Positions 43,360-53,539 are shown, counted from the stretch's first letter. The stretch is DNA of 64,000 bases from Enterococcus larvae (GCF_017830045.1 NZ_JAEDXU010000001.1:620001-684000), one strand, 5' to 3'. A program made the numbers and translations. Notes: generated by a model not told the origin, from the sequence alone.

Positions 43360-45858
43360 TTAACTAAATACCCGAACCGAACTAATGAACGGCAAATCGT
43401 CCGGATAAGCTCCGCTTGTCCAATTCGTGAATGTTCTTGTACCGTCTTGTTTAAACGTCGTTTTTCTGCTCTCGGTTATCTGGATATCTTTTAACAGTTC
43501 TTTGCTGTCATATGTCTGAACAAGCCTCAATTCGTACATGATTAAGTCGCCGGCTGTATTCGCCACCTCTGAAAAACGGACCATTGAATCTGTATCACGC
43601 GCATTTATCGTCTCTTGAGACATCAGCGTTGTACCCACATTGAAAGTCAGCAGGAACTCATTAAAGATTTTCCGGTTGATCTTCGCATACCCAAATAACC
43701 GATTATCCGAAGATGACCGGCTAAACACAATCGTTGGTGGATAAACAGCCAGTTTTGCTGAACCATTCCCAACATCGATTTTGCTCTGCAATTCATTCTT
43801 AGTAAAATTCAATGTACTTCTGTTTGACACGCTGAACGCCGTTTCTGTGTTCGCTGTTGTGTTCACTTCATAGATATGTGTGTTGTTACTCACAATTCCT
43901 TCACCAGTAATCGTACAGCTGTCCATGGCTACTGAGCTATCAAAGAACCGGGCGCACTTTGTTCCATTGATCATCTTGGTTTCTACATTAATTAGTTTTA
44001 CAGTTGAGATATTATCGATTGTTAAAGCGAAAGTACTTTCTTCATTCGTTACAACCAAATTAGATAAACTCAACCTTGAAATACGGTTGAAGGCTATCCC
44101 GGCGATTGTTGCTCCGTTTCCGTTTATTTCTATTGACGTTTGAACCATTGATAATTCCGCAAAAGGATAGTTGCCCTTTACCACATTGATGGTATACATG
44201 AATGAGGCGTTCGCACATGCGCCAAAACATTGATTCAATGTTTTAAAGGGCCTTGTTTGTGTGCCGTTGCTATCAAATCCTGTGTAGGAAGAATCGACAT
44301 AATAGTCAACACGTGCATTCGGATAGTTCGCAAAGTTCCTTCTCTCTATTTGTTCTTGAGAGAGAGGATCAAACATAAAAATATTGACCTCTGAACTCTT
44401 CTTCGACAAACTTGAGAAGTTGAATGAGATCAACGCAAACTGATTGTCTTTCACATGAGCAGCGCCCTCCAATTCATTGATATAGGTATTGTCCCCGCTA
44501 TATCGAGGAATCGCATAGTTTTGAATCAGTTTTCCTTCGTCATCTATGATCATGATGCTCTCAGGATTGGAAAGCGGTAGATACAGATAATTATTATAGG
44601 CACAGATATCTTGTCCAATACTGTTCGTTGTAATAGTAAACTGTTTCAATACAGAATAATCATCCAAACTCAATTCACAAACTGTTTTATCACTTTTTGC
44701 CCAAATGCGGTGGCTTACATCATCGTAACTGATCGCTGTAAAGTTAAAGCTAGTTGGAAAGGTCCCTTTAATCGTTAGTGTTTCGTAATCAATCACGATC
44801 ACTTCTCTATTTTCATTCCCCAGCATAAAACCGGCAACGCATAGAATTTCATTTGTATCTACTCGATAAGCTAAGCCGTTTCCATGCCCTACCCTCACTT
44901 CATTTTCTCGGAGGATTTCCCCAGTTGTAGAAGAAACTTCCTGGAGGAGGCAATTCTCTGTTTCGGTGCGTCCATCTATGTAATGATCATTATAGATAAT
45001 CAGAAAGCTGTCTTTCGTTGAACAGAACCCTTGGGGTACACAATAATCATTGGTTGGTCGTTGATAGCGAAACTCATTGTTTAAAGTAAATCCTGCTTTC
45101 GGTTCATCTGCACGGCGTTTACTATTGATTTGTTTGTCTTGATCTTCCAAGCGGTCTTTTAAGCGGTTGAACTCTCCGCGAGCATCGATAAGCTCTGTGA
45201 GGATTACTCCCCCAGGATCTACGCTCTCAAGAATTTCTCGGCAATCTTCAACCCATTTCGCCCAGGTATCTTTATTATCTTCCAGCCATTTATCATAATC
45301 CGCTTGATTTTCAAGAATCCATGTTTTGAATTTCTGGATAATCAATAGTATCTCGTTTTTCTTTTCTTCGTTCCATTCATTGAAATCATTTTCAGCCTTA
45401 TCAATCCATTCTCGTAACTGACGAAGCATTTCTTCGAATGTCCAGATATAATTACTGTCATGGATTTCTCCGTGAATACTTGGAATTACTACATACTTGA
45501 AATCTTTTGTAGAAAATTGTTGTTCCCAAGTAAGATCATCTTTTAGTTTCCTGAAGCTGAAATAAGCATAATTTTCTTGTGGCCGCTGCATATCATAATC
45601 TGTCAGTGTATATCTTAAGCGTCCTGATTTAGCATCCACAACATCTGTCACTATCTGTTCTGATATCCCTAAACCAGTCAACGGGCTTGCTTTCACACAA
45701 AAAAATGGCGTCAACCCTTCGAAACCTATGGGCACACCATTTTCAGTGATTGATGATAAATCAAATATTTGTGTCTCACTGTCATATTGTCGAACTTTTA
45801 TAGTTCCTACATAGTTATTTGGTTCTGTCGTGCTTAATGTTATTGGATATGTAGTCAA
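43360..45858 (-). CDS. Baseplate/receptor-binding protein: BppU-type N-terminus, propeller-like middle, beta-helix C-terminus
   Basis: This 832-residue tail protein looks modular. Residues 1-130 resemble the BppU N-terminal domain of baseplate upper proteins (VGTIKVRQYDSETQIFDLS). Residues 140-250 are a Trp/Glu-rich coiled coil. About 260-510 show repeats such as EVIVIDYETLTIKGTF and VCELSLDDYSVLKQFTI, typical of YncE-like beta-propellers. About 520-720 look like a pectate-lyase-type beta-helix (DYYVDSSYTGFDSNGTQTRP, then LSLSNLVVTN). The end is a compact beta domain. Such modules bind host surface glycans. It lies between the tail hydrolase and the holin, the usual receptor-binding position. 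Confidence 0.8.
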   Translation of the reverse strand: MTTYPITLSTTEPNNYVGTIKVRQYDSETQIFDLSSITENGVPIGFEGLTPFFCVKASPLTGLGISEQIVTDVVDAKSGRLRYTLTDYDMQRPQENYAYFSFRKLKDDLTWEQQFSTKDFKYVVIPSIHGEIHDSNYIWTFEEMLRQLREWIDKAENDFNEWNEEKKNEILLIIQKFKTWILENQADYDKWLEDNKDTWAKWVEDCREILESVDPGGVILTELIDARGEFNRLKDRLEDQDKQINSKRRADEPKAGFTLNNEFRYQRPTNDYCVPQGFCSTKDSFLIIYNDHYIDGRTETENCLLQEVSSTTGEILRENEVRVGHGNGLAYRVDTNEILCVAGFMLGNENREVIVIDYETLTIKGTFPTSFNFTAISYDDVSHRIWAKSDKTVCELSLDDYSVLKQFTITTNSIGQDICAYNNYLYLPLSNPESIMIIDDEGKLIQNYAIPRYSGDNTYINELEGAAHVKDNQFALISFNFSSLSKKSSEVNIFMFDPLSQEQIERRNFANYPNARVDYYVDSSYTGFDSNGTQTRPFKTLNQCFGACANASFMYTINVVKGNYPFAELSMVQTSIEINGNGATIAGIAFNRISRLSLSNLVVTNEESTFALTIDNISTVKLINVETKMINGTKCARFFDSSVAMDSCTITGEGIVSNNTHIYEVNTTANTETAFSVSNRSTLNFTKNELQSKIDVGNGSAKLAVYPPTIVFSRSSSDNRLFGYAKINRKIFNEFLLTFNVGTTLMSQETINARDTDSMVRFSEVANTAGDLIMYELRLVQTYDSKELLKDIQITESRKTTFKQDGTRTFTNWTSGAYPDDLPFISSVRVFS

Positions 45859-45873
45859 TTGGATTCCTCCTCC

Positions 45874-48516
45874 CTAAAAATTGATTACGTCGCGCGGATT
45901 GATTCGGTTCCATTGAGAGCCTTTCCAGACTTCGAAATGTAAGTGAACACCTGTTGAAAGCCCGGTTGTTCCCATCACACCTATTTGGGTTGCATTTGTC
46001 ACTGTTTGACCTACTGATACATTGAAGCTATCCAAATGTCCATAATAGGACCAGTAGCCATTACCATGATCAATAACAATGTAATTCCCTCCGGTACTGT
46101 CAAATGTGCGTGTGATCACTGTCCCAGCATGCGCAGCATAGACAGGAACCTTTGCACCACCAGCGGAAGCAATATCAATACCTCCATGAATTTCACCAGT
46201 TCCCCAACCGATTTGATCCCACTCTTGGGTGATCGTATAAGCTGATCGAACTGGGTTTTGCCATCCTTCAGTGCCACTACTTAAATTCTTAAGCAGATCA
46301 TACCAGCGCTGTGCTTGTGTCTGCCTGTTTGGCTGCCATGGATCAGCTGGATGCTCATAGAATGCGATAAAGTAATCAGCTGCCGACTTCACATCTGGTA
46401 GTTTTGTAAACTGGCTAAACGAGATATATGGTAAATCAGGACGCTGAGGATTCGCAAACCACTGTACATTGTTTTCGACTTCCCATTGGATTCTTTGACA
46501 TTGAGCATCTAGCGTCCGATAGTCTAACCCTCTTTCGGTACACCAATCAACGAGTTTAGATTTTGGCGTCCACTGTACAAGGCCATAGCCGCCGCCTCCG
46601 GAGTGCTCATCAATGTCTGGTATGATTCCAGATTCAGACTCCATATTTCCGAGCATCCCGGCAATCGCTTGCTCAGACCACCCCTTTGCTTTAAAGAACT
46701 GCCATATCTGCCATGCGTTTTTTTCTTGATCTGTTGTTAATTCAGGTGGTGTGACTCCACTTCCTGAACCGCCTCCGGTAATTTCATTACCATTCACAAT
46801 TAGTCGAGTACAAGACAGTGTGCCGTTTACTACAAGATCTCCGTGATGCTCCCAAGTTCTCCAAGTACGTAATAATGTTTCGTCGTTCGCCCCAGTGCTT
46901 TCTTTAGGAATTTCGAGTACAGTTAGTGAGTCACCTGTGCCGGGAACGGTACTACCTAATGATAGTGAATAACCCGGGGTTTGATTCAAGCCGAACCCAA
47001 TCACATCACCTGAGCCATTACGCATTGCTGAAACATTCCCTAGTTGTTTGTTCGTTTTCACATCATAAAATTGAATGATGCCATCTCTAATCCTAATCAT
47101 AAAATTATCATCAACTGTTCGAAATTCTATCCCTTCCAATGTACCAGCCTTGATAAAATTTGCATTAAATACACCATCGATGGTCCATGCAGTTTCATAT
47201 GGGCCATTCCAACCGTTTTTAGAAAAACCAATCCCAGATTTATTCATTCTCAATACTCTTTTGGCTGTTTCTATATCATCAGTATCCATTATTCCTATAT
47301 CCGATGGGCGATTTTTAGGTTGAAACGTCACGTGGCCTCCATCGTTACCAGTAATCACTGCGGAGGCATTCAATAAGTCGCCATGGAGTATCTCTCTTGT
47401 CTCAACAATTTTCGTATTTGTATTTTGAACAATATCTTCTACCGTGTGAGTATATTTGCTTGTTTCAGTTCCCAGCACAATATCTTTATACATTTTCTTT
47501 CTTGGATACCAGTTATACTCGACCACTCGTTCCTTTAAAATTTCAGCTCCACTCAAAGGTTTGACAGATACAGTGTCTCCAATTTGCAGTTGAAAGAGTT
47601 CTTTATATTCCGCGTATTCATCTGTTGAGGCTAAATCAATCATCTTCACGGTATGCGAAGCTTTCGGTAAATGAATTTGTTGCTTACTGAATAACTCTTC
47701 TTGCGCCCATTTCCGCAACTCATCCTTTGTTTGACATTCCGAATTTGTGTAACTCCCAATCACTCTATTTTCATCTGTAACCACAAATCCATTAGGCTCT
47801 ACGTAAGATACAGTGATTGGGTCTTTCTCTTGATCATAGTCGCCTTCTGGTGTACCGCCTGTCAGAAAAAGGCAGTTAGGACGTAAGTCATCCTGTATTT
47901 CTTCTTCGATAGAATCCAGATTTACTCCAAAGTCTACAGTGAAGCCCTTGTCTTCCCCTAGGCGTTCTTTCATCGTCATAGTAAACATATCCATATCCAA
48001 TTCACCATCTACAACACCCGCTAGATTTTGCGCTTGATTATTGCTTCCAATCATGGCATCCACTGGGTAATTGCCAGTAATGGTAAATTGATGTTTCGTT
48101 AAAATATCCGATTGATACTTGAATCTTTGAGAAAAGGCTAATGAATTTTGGATTTCATCCATGATTTGTTTTACCGTTTTATTTTCTACAAAAAAAGATT
48201 CAATAAAATTGCGGTTCGCATCAAAACAGATATGATTTGCGACAAATGAAATTGACTTCAGTGTTCTGTTTGTTATCTGAGTGATTCTAAACGGTTGATA
48301 CGTGCCATCCGGTGTATACGCCTTAATGATGTTCCCTGTTTTAATCTGATCAGCAAATTGACCAAATCGATTATAAACACCAGTAAATACAAAACGACTG
48401 TTTATGATGCGATTAATTACCGGCTCATCTTCAAAATCAGGAATAATCTGTCCGTTATGAGAGAAATCCGTCTCGTTGGATTCGTACAGCCGTATATGCT
48501 CTAATTCTAAACTCAT
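45874..48516 (-). CDS. Tail endopeptidase/minor structural protein with lysozyme-like and M23 domains
   Basis: The 880-residue protein starts with a tail-associated (Tal/gp27-like) domain for about 380 residues. Glycine-rich linkers follow, including GGGSGSGV. A Phage_lysozyme2-type lytic domain lies at about 620-730 (GMLGNMESESGIIPDI). A C-terminal M23 peptidase lies at about 755-880, with HGGIDIAS and the HLHFE motif in GVHLHFEVWKG. Two wall-cutting activities at the tail tip would help DNA cross the Gram-positive wall. I choose ATG 48516, which overlaps the Dit stop by 4 bp (ATGA) and has AAGGAG upstream; a TTG two codons earlier is less likely. Confidence 0.9.
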   Translation of the reverse strand: MSLELEHIRLYESNETDFSHNGQIIPDFEDEPVINRIINSRFVFTGVYNRFGQFADQIKTGNIIKAYTPDGTYQPFRITQITNRTLKSISFVANHICFDANRNFIESFFVENKTVKQIMDEIQNSLAFSQRFKYQSDILTKHQFTITGNYPVDAMIGSNNQAQNLAGVVDGELDMDMFTMTMKERLGEDKGFTVDFGVNLDSIEEEIQDDLRPNCLFLTGGTPEGDYDQEKDPITVSYVEPNGFVVTDENRVIGSYTNSECQTKDELRKWAQEELFSKQQIHLPKASHTVKMIDLASTDEYAEYKELFQLQIGDTVSVKPLSGAEILKERVVEYNWYPRKKMYKDIVLGTETSKYTHTVEDIVQNTNTKIVETREILHGDLLNASAVITGNDGGHVTFQPKNRPSDIGIMDTDDIETAKRVLRMNKSGIGFSKNGWNGPYETAWTIDGVFNANFIKAGTLEGIEFRTVDDNFMIRIRDGIIQFYDVKTNKQLGNVSAMRNGSGDVIGFGLNQTPGYSLSLGSTVPGTGDSLTVLEIPKESTGANDETLLRTWRTWEHHGDLVVNGTLSCTRLIVNGNEITGGGSGSGVTPPELTTDQEKNAWQIWQFFKAKGWSEQAIAGMLGNMESESGIIPDIDEHSGGGGYGLVQWTPKSKLVDWCTERGLDYRTLDAQCQRIQWEVENNVQWFANPQRPDLPYISFSQFTKLPDVKSAADYFIAFYEHPADPWQPNRQTQAQRWYDLLKNLSSGTEGWQNPVRSAYTITQEWDQIGWGTGEIHGGIDIASAGGAKVPVYAAHAGTVITRTFDSTGGNYIVIDHGNGYWSYYGHLDSFNVSVGQTVTNATQIGVMGTTGLSTGVHLHFEVWKGSQWNRINPRDVINF

Positions 48517-49256
48517 AGCCAAACACTCCTTGGATCGAATATGCTTTGTTCTAAATTGCCAGAAACCTGAATTTTATTTTCGCCAGGCTGAATTATAGGA
48601 AAATCGCCTTCATTTTTAACAAATGAATGATCCTGAGTGACTAACTTCTTTTCGCAATCCACTTCCACCATCCCCTTTTTTGTATTCTTTAATGTGAATG
48701 TTTGATTATTTACCACTAACCGAATATCGCCCCCCGAAGAGTTGATGCTGAAAAAAGGCGCTGCTTTCTCATCCCCTGGATCAATATAGGTGTGGCTGTC
48801 TTTCGCTAAGATTATTTGCTGATTCCGCAATGTTCTCTTAAATGGGGCACACTCAAACGTGACAGTGAATTTCCAGTATGTATTCATCTCGTTCACATAC
48901 GGCCGAACATTACTACTTTCGATAATTGTTACTTCTCTGTATTTATCCGGATCAGTGTGCACAACCAGTTGTCCTGCTCCTCTCAGCCACTTTTTAACTT
49001 CAGCCAATTGCTCAAATTTTAGTAATTGAAGTTCTACAGGGAACTCGAAAGCATCATAATCACCAAAAGTACGGTGTAGGCGACCGTTTCTGCCAGGTAC
49101 TTTAAGGCTTTCAACAATTTTCATCGCTTGCCGCTCGCTTAGTTCCTCTTCTAGCGAGCAGCTCATGTCGTTGAAAGAATGAATACCATTAAAAACAATC
49201 CAAGGGATATGACAATCCGCCCAATGCTCCAATTGCCAATGTTCGTATGTCTTCAT
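48513..49256 (-). CDS. Distal tail protein (Dit)
   Basis: This 247-residue protein matches the siphovirus distal tail/phage tail component family. It has the N-terminal ring domain pattern YEHWQLEHWADCHIPWIVFNG and a galectin-like C-terminal half (IQPGENKIQVSGN). Dit hexamers join the tail tube to the baseplate. It sits, as expected, between tape measure and tail endopeptidase, with 4-bp overlaps on both sides, so translation is coupled along this part of the operon. Confidence 0.88.
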   Translation of the reverse strand: MKTYEHWQLEHWADCHIPWIVFNGIHSFNDMSCSLEEELSERQAMKIVESLKVPGRNGRLHRTFGDYDAFEFPVELQLLKFEQLAEVKKWLRGAGQLVVHTDPDKYREVTIIESSNVRPYVNEMNTYWKFTVTFECAPFKRTLRNQQIILAKDSHTYIDPGDEKAAPFFSINSSGGDIRLVVNNQTFTLKNTKKGMVEVDCEKKLVTQDHSFVKNEGDFPIIQPGENKIQVSGNLEQSIFDPRSVWL

Positions 49257-52200
49257 TTCAAATTCCCCCTCAAACCTGCACTTGCTGCTTTGTACGCCCT
49301 TTCCATATCTCGGTTGTATTGATCATACTCTGACATACTATTGGTATGAACAGAGCCGTTGTTCACGGTCATTTGAACTTGTCCTTGAGGTTGTGAAGCA
49401 ATAACTTCCATGAATTGATTAAGCGTATTGATTAGTTGCTGATTTATAGAAGTTTCATTTGTCTTCTGGCTTTGATTGTTCATTTGGTTTTGCGCCGCAT
49501 TCACTAAGCCGTCAAGAACAGGTGTCATAATAGCTTCGTTGCCAATCGATGCCATGATTGCTTCTCCTATTTGAGCAAGAACATTTTTTCGCAATGGAAT
49601 CGCCGCCTCGGGTCCTGCCTCGCCAAAGCCTTGGGCTTGTCCTCCATACATACCTGCAACTACTGGTCGTTTGAACAACGCGCCATCAGCGTTCCATTTC
49701 ACATCAATCCCTGATGGGTAGGTAATCTCCTTGCCTAAAATCGTTTTGGTGCTTGTCTTAAGCCCGAAATGCGGTAGCTTAATATCTTTGAAGAAGCCGA
49801 CAATATCTGCAATGGTTTGCTTCAGCGTATCCCTAGCATCGTTAATCGGAGTTACGATGAAATCCTTCGCTTGATTGAACTTCTCTTGAATCGTGGTAAC
49901 AACATTCGAAAACGTTGTCGATAAATTATCCCAAATAGAAGCAGCTGCGGATGTTACACCATCTTTCGCCTCGTTGAATTTAGAGACAATCCATTGCTTG
50001 ATTCCATCCCATATTTCGCCTGTCGCATCTTTTATCTTGGTAAACCATTCGACTACACTTTGCCATACGCCAGAAAGCCATTGAACAACGATTTCCAAAA
50101 TTGCAGAAAACCATTCAACGGCAGAATTGTACATATTCTGGATAGGTGTGATCACATTAGTAACAATTCCTTGCCACGCTTCCCCTGCGAATACTTTAAT
50201 CTCTTCCCATTTACTAGAAAGCCAGATGCCAAGCTCGCTCATCTTTCCAAGTACAAAGTTATAAACATCGGAAATAGGAGTGATAATGTAGTTCTTTATC
50301 TGCTCCCACGTCCACTGAGCAGCGATTTTTATTGCTTCCCAAGCAATAATAGCTCCTGCTTTAATGAGTAACCATGTACCTTCAAGTACCGTTTGGATAA
50401 ATGAAATTGGGACCATAATTATTCGTACGAACTGATCAATAATTGGACGGACAGTTTCTACAATGCTTGTCCAAACGTTGCTGGCCGTCTGCTTGATACT
50501 TTCCCAAACATCAGAAAAAAACTTACCTGTCGCAGACAATGCATCAGATATACCTTTCAAGAAAGAATCCCACATTTCCGAAACAGCTTTCGTCATTCCG
50601 TTCCAGCTGTCTGATACCCATTTGGTAAGCTCGCCCCATTTTTCAGATGTAACTTTCTTTACTGTGTCCCAGCCGTCTGAAAAAAATTTGCTGACTATTT
50701 CAAATGCTTTGCTAGTAAACGCAACGATCTCATCCCAATATTTGTAAACAATGAATGCTACTGCTGCTATAGCGGCGGCAATCAACACTGGCCAAGTAAA
50801 GACAACGGCTGCTATACTTCCTAAAGCCGGGACCAGAGTAGTAGTAATCCAAGTCGCCATCACTGAAATTGCTCCACCTTGTGCGAACAAACCCGCTATC
50901 CATGCTATCGTCTCAATCACTTTTGCCAGAACCATCGCTATAGGACCGACAGCGACAATGATTGCTCCAATAGTCATAATCATTTTTTGCATCTCTGGAT
51001 CTGCTTCACTGAATGCCTTTGCTAGATTTCCCAATACTTCGAATACCGGTTTTAGCGCATCTAACATATCTACTAAAGCGTCCATCAATGGTCCACCGAA
51101 TTCTATCGCCAAATCCGTTATTTGATTTTTTACCATAGCCACTTTAGATTCAAATGTTTCATATCTCTTTGAGGCTTCATCTGTTAAAGCGGTGTTTTCA
51201 TCCCATGCCTCAGTTCCAGTCGCTAACGCTTCGTTAAATACATCACTAGCTCCAGCCGCACGTAACAAAGAATCCCTCAGCCTAACTTCGGTAATTCCCA
51301 TATCATCTAACATTTTTATGGTACTTATGCCTCTATCTTCAGCTGAGGCTAAGCCTTGAATAAATAGACTGATTGCTCCTGAAGCATCTTCTTTGAATGC
51401 TCTTGCGAACTCTTCACCGGTCATTCCTGCAACATCCGCAAAATCATCAAGGGAGTTAGTTGTCTTATCAGCTTCCTTTACCATCGTTTTCAATTCTGAC
51501 GAGGTTAACCCCATCTTTCCTGAAACAGCTGTTAACTCTTTTCCGCCAACGCGAATGGCTTTAGATACTGTTTCCCATGACATCCCGGCATTTGAGGCGC
51601 TATTTTTCAATTCATCAAACGCACCAACACCTGTCTCAGTCGCAAGCTGCATATTGATCATCACTTTTGAAAAAGCAGACCCTCCCGCTTCGGCTTCAAT
51701 ACCAACGCTGGACAAAGCAGCCGCAAAACTCATGATTTCAGCTTCACTCATTCCTACTTGTTTACCTGCACCGGCTAAACGAAGTCCCATTGAGGTAATA
51801 TCCGCCTCAGTGGTTGCAAAATTATTTCCTAAGTCAACGATTGTTGCGCCTAACTTATCAAAGTCATCTTGAGACATACCAGTAATATTGGCTAAACGAG
51901 CGAGTGCTGTGGCGGCTTCGTCAGCGCTCATATTCGTTGATTCGCCTAGATTAATCATTGTTTTTGAGAATGATAATACATTCTCTGTTTTTATCCCCAG
52001 CTGTCCGGCACTTTCTGCAACCTCGCTAATTTCTGCGGCTGTCGCTGGAAGATTTTTCGCCATATCACGAATACCATCTGACAAATCGTCATAGGAAATG
52101 ACCGCTTTCCCGTTGCTATCTACTACTTCATCGACTGTCTTTTTTACTCCAGCAAACGCCGACTCGAAGTCTGATGCTGCTTTGACAGATAATGCCGCTG

Positions 52201-53014
52201 CACCAACAATTGGAGCGCTGACTTTCGCTGTGTATGATTTCCCGAAACTCATCAGGCCATCGCTAACTTCTTTTGCCTTATTGCTGAAATTGCCTAAACT
52301 GTCTGTAGCTGTAGCGTATTCATTCGAAAATTGCTGACTAGCCAACTGTGCATCAAGCAATTCTGATTCAAGCCGATTGACTTCATCTGAATTTTCTCCA
52401 AACTCCTGTTTTGCAAGTTCTAGTTGTTGTTCCAGATTCGCTACTTGCTCTGCGCTATTTCTCATCTGGTCCGCAAGATGCTGCTGTTCCAATTTAGCCT
52501 TTTGAGCTTCTGTGGCGTTATTTCCTAATGCGGCCTTCTGTAGCTCATATTCTTTTGTTAGCTTTTCAGAAGAGGAGACCAAGGCTTCTTGGTTCGATTT
52601 TAGAGAATCTAGTTGCTGAACACGATCTGACTCGGCTCTCTTCGCCTCTTCTAACTTTGAGGAGGTCGTTGCAATTTGATTTGCCAACTTTTGTTCGGCA
52701 ATCTCTGCATTTCTAAGCTGTGTTTCCATTTTTGAAACCGCCTCAGAGTTATCACCAAACAATCGTTTCGTATCCTCAAGCGCTTTTCTACTGGCTTCAG
52801 TCTTGGCTTGAGCCAATTCATATTGCTTCTCTAAATTCGAAAGCTTAGAGGTAAGCTTCTCTGTCTCGGTTCCGGAAAGTTTCAATTGCTCAGATTCTAA
52901 CTTCAATTCCTGACGAAGCTTTTTCGCATCTTTTTCCATTTCCCCGATTGTCTGACGAAATTCTTTGTTATAGACCTTAAATGTGATTTTCGTTTCGTTG
53001 TTATTGTTAGCCAC
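49253..53014 (-). CDS. Phage tail tape measure protein (TP901 family)
   Basis: At 1253 residues it is the largest protein of the prophage. The first 240 residues are a long coiled coil. The TP901 core domain lies at about 280-600 (KNLPATAAEISEVAESAGQL). Two hydrophobic segments lie near 685-760 (IMTIGAIIVAVGPIAMVLAK). Trp-rich 11-residue-like repeats (WEQIKNYI, WQGIVTNV, WDGIKQWI) fill about 790-1080. It sets tail length and enters the cell envelope during DNA injection. By the usual ratio its length suggests a tail of roughly 180-190 nm. It follows the tail chaperone genes, as in other siphophages. Confidence 0.94.
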   Translation of the reverse strand: MANNNNETKITFKVYNKEFRQTIGEMEKDAKKLRQELKLESEQLKLSGTETEKLTSKLSNLEKQYELAQAKTEASRKALEDTKRLFGDNSEAVSKMETQLRNAEIAEQKLANQIATTSSKLEEAKRAESDRVQQLDSLKSNQEALVSSSEKLTKEYELQKAALGNNATEAQKAKLEQQHLADQMRNSAEQVANLEQQLELAKQEFGENSDEVNRLESELLDAQLASQQFSNEYATATDSLGNFSNKAKEVSDGLMSFGKSYTAKVSAPIVGAAALSVKAASDFESAFAGVKKTVDEVVDSNGKAVISYDDLSDGIRDMAKNLPATAAEISEVAESAGQLGIKTENVLSFSKTMINLGESTNMSADEAATALARLANITGMSQDDFDKLGATIVDLGNNFATTEADITSMGLRLAGAGKQVGMSEAEIMSFAAALSSVGIEAEAGGSAFSKVMINMQLATETGVGAFDELKNSASNAGMSWETVSKAIRVGGKELTAVSGKMGLTSSELKTMVKEADKTTNSLDDFADVAGMTGEEFARAFKEDASGAISLFIQGLASAEDRGISTIKMLDDMGITEVRLRDSLLRAAGASDVFNEALATGTEAWDENTALTDEASKRYETFESKVAMVKNQITDLAIEFGGPLMDALVDMLDALKPVFEVLGNLAKAFSEADPEMQKMIMTIGAIIVAVGPIAMVLAKVIETIAWIAGLFAQGGAISVMATWITTTLVPALGSIAAVVFTWPVLIAAAIAAVAFIVYKYWDEIVAFTSKAFEIVSKFFSDGWDTVKKVTSEKWGELTKWVSDSWNGMTKAVSEMWDSFLKGISDALSATGKFFSDVWESIKQTASNVWTSIVETVRPIIDQFVRIIMVPISFIQTVLEGTWLLIKAGAIIAWEAIKIAAQWTWEQIKNYIITPISDVYNFVLGKMSELGIWLSSKWEEIKVFAGEAWQGIVTNVITPIQNMYNSAVEWFSAILEIVVQWLSGVWQSVVEWFTKIKDATGEIWDGIKQWIVSKFNEAKDGVTSAAASIWDNLSTTFSNVVTTIQEKFNQAKDFIVTPINDARDTLKQTIADIVGFFKDIKLPHFGLKTSTKTILGKEITYPSGIDVKWNADGALFKRPVVAGMYGGQAQGFGEAGPEAAIPLRKNVLAQIGEAIMASIGNEAIMTPVLDGLVNAAQNQMNNQSQKTNETSINQQLINTLNQFMEVIASQPQGQVQMTVNNGSVHTNSMSEYDQYNRDMERAYKAASAGLRGNLK

Positions 53015-53192
53015 GCTGTTTTGACCTCCTCTCCTCTTCTGATACTTTCCATTGTTCGAAAGCTGCCTTATTCATGGCGATTGAATGTACCGACGCTAGT
53101 GGTAACTCCCAGAAGTCAGTTTCACTAATACCAAAAACAAAGACATAGAGGCTGTATAAGTCCTCTATGTCTTCTATTTGTATCTCCGGCAT
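53007..53192 (-). CDS. Tail assembly chaperone, frameshift extension (gpGT-type)
   Basis: This 61-codon frame (MPEIQIEDIEDLY...) sits between the first chaperone and the tape measure, the position of the gpT part of lambda-like gpG/gpGT. Its ATG overlaps the first chaperone's stop (TTAATG). A -1 slip at the A-run 18 bp upstream (53204-53212) enters this same frame, giving a fusion of about 177 residues. It overlaps the tape measure start by 8 bp. It is probably made mainly as the fusion; separate initiation is also possible. Confidence 0.75.
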   Translation of the reverse strand: MPEIQIEDIEDLYSLYVFVFGISETDFWELPLASVHSIAMNKAAFEQWKVSEEERRSKQRG

Positions 53193-53539
53193 TAACCCGT
53201 TTGCTTTTTTTTATTGGTCCTCTTCTCGAATCCTTCGGCGAATTTTTGTCGCCCCTTTTTACTGATAACCGCCATCAGAATTGGTGCTGCTTCTTCGATA
53301 TCTAAATCATATTTTTCTAAAAAATTTTCGTACTTCATCCCGTTTGGGTTCGCCTGACGGTAGGCTAAAAATACAGCATCAATCAAAACGAACTCATCGA
53401 TTTCTTCTTGTTTGATCATTGCTCCAATAATCAGCTTTGTTTTGAACCCTTCATTATCACGTAGTTTTTTCATAACTAAAGCATTAATCTTCGGATTCAC
53501 TGTAACCGATTGATCATTATTCAATTTGATTGTTTTCAT
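53192..53539 (-). CDS. Tail assembly chaperone (gpG-type)
   Basis: This 115-residue acidic/basic mixed protein precedes the tape measure by one small frame, the standard place for the tail assembly chaperone. It starts MKTIKLNNDQSVTVNPKINA and ends in a Lys-rich tail (KRTNKKKQTG). The Lys-rich end is encoded by an eight-A run that forms a slippery site, so part of the product should extend into the downstream frame. Chaperones of this class coat the tape measure before tube polymerisation. It overlaps the major tail protein gene by 4 bp. Confidence 0.8.
   Translation of the reverse strand: MKTIKLNNDQSVTVNPKINALVMKKLRDNEGFKTKLIIGAMIKQEEIDEFVLIDAVFLAYRQANPNGMKYENFLEKYDLDIEEAAPILMAVISKKGRQKFAEGFEKRTNKKKQTG
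53204..53210 (-). promoter_or_regulatory. -1 ribosomal frameshift slippery site A AAA AAG
   Basis: On the minus strand the codons are AAT AAA AAA AAG CAA. A -1 slip continues GCA AAC GGG TTA ATG CCG, exactly in frame with the next gene. This matches the conserved tail-chaperone frameshift of siphophages. Confidence 0.75.

Noticed and set aside
49893-52716. Several plus-strand frames of 60-160 codons opposite the tape measure gene
   Set aside because: Shadows of the repetitive tape-measure coding sequence, without ribosome sites or sensible composition.
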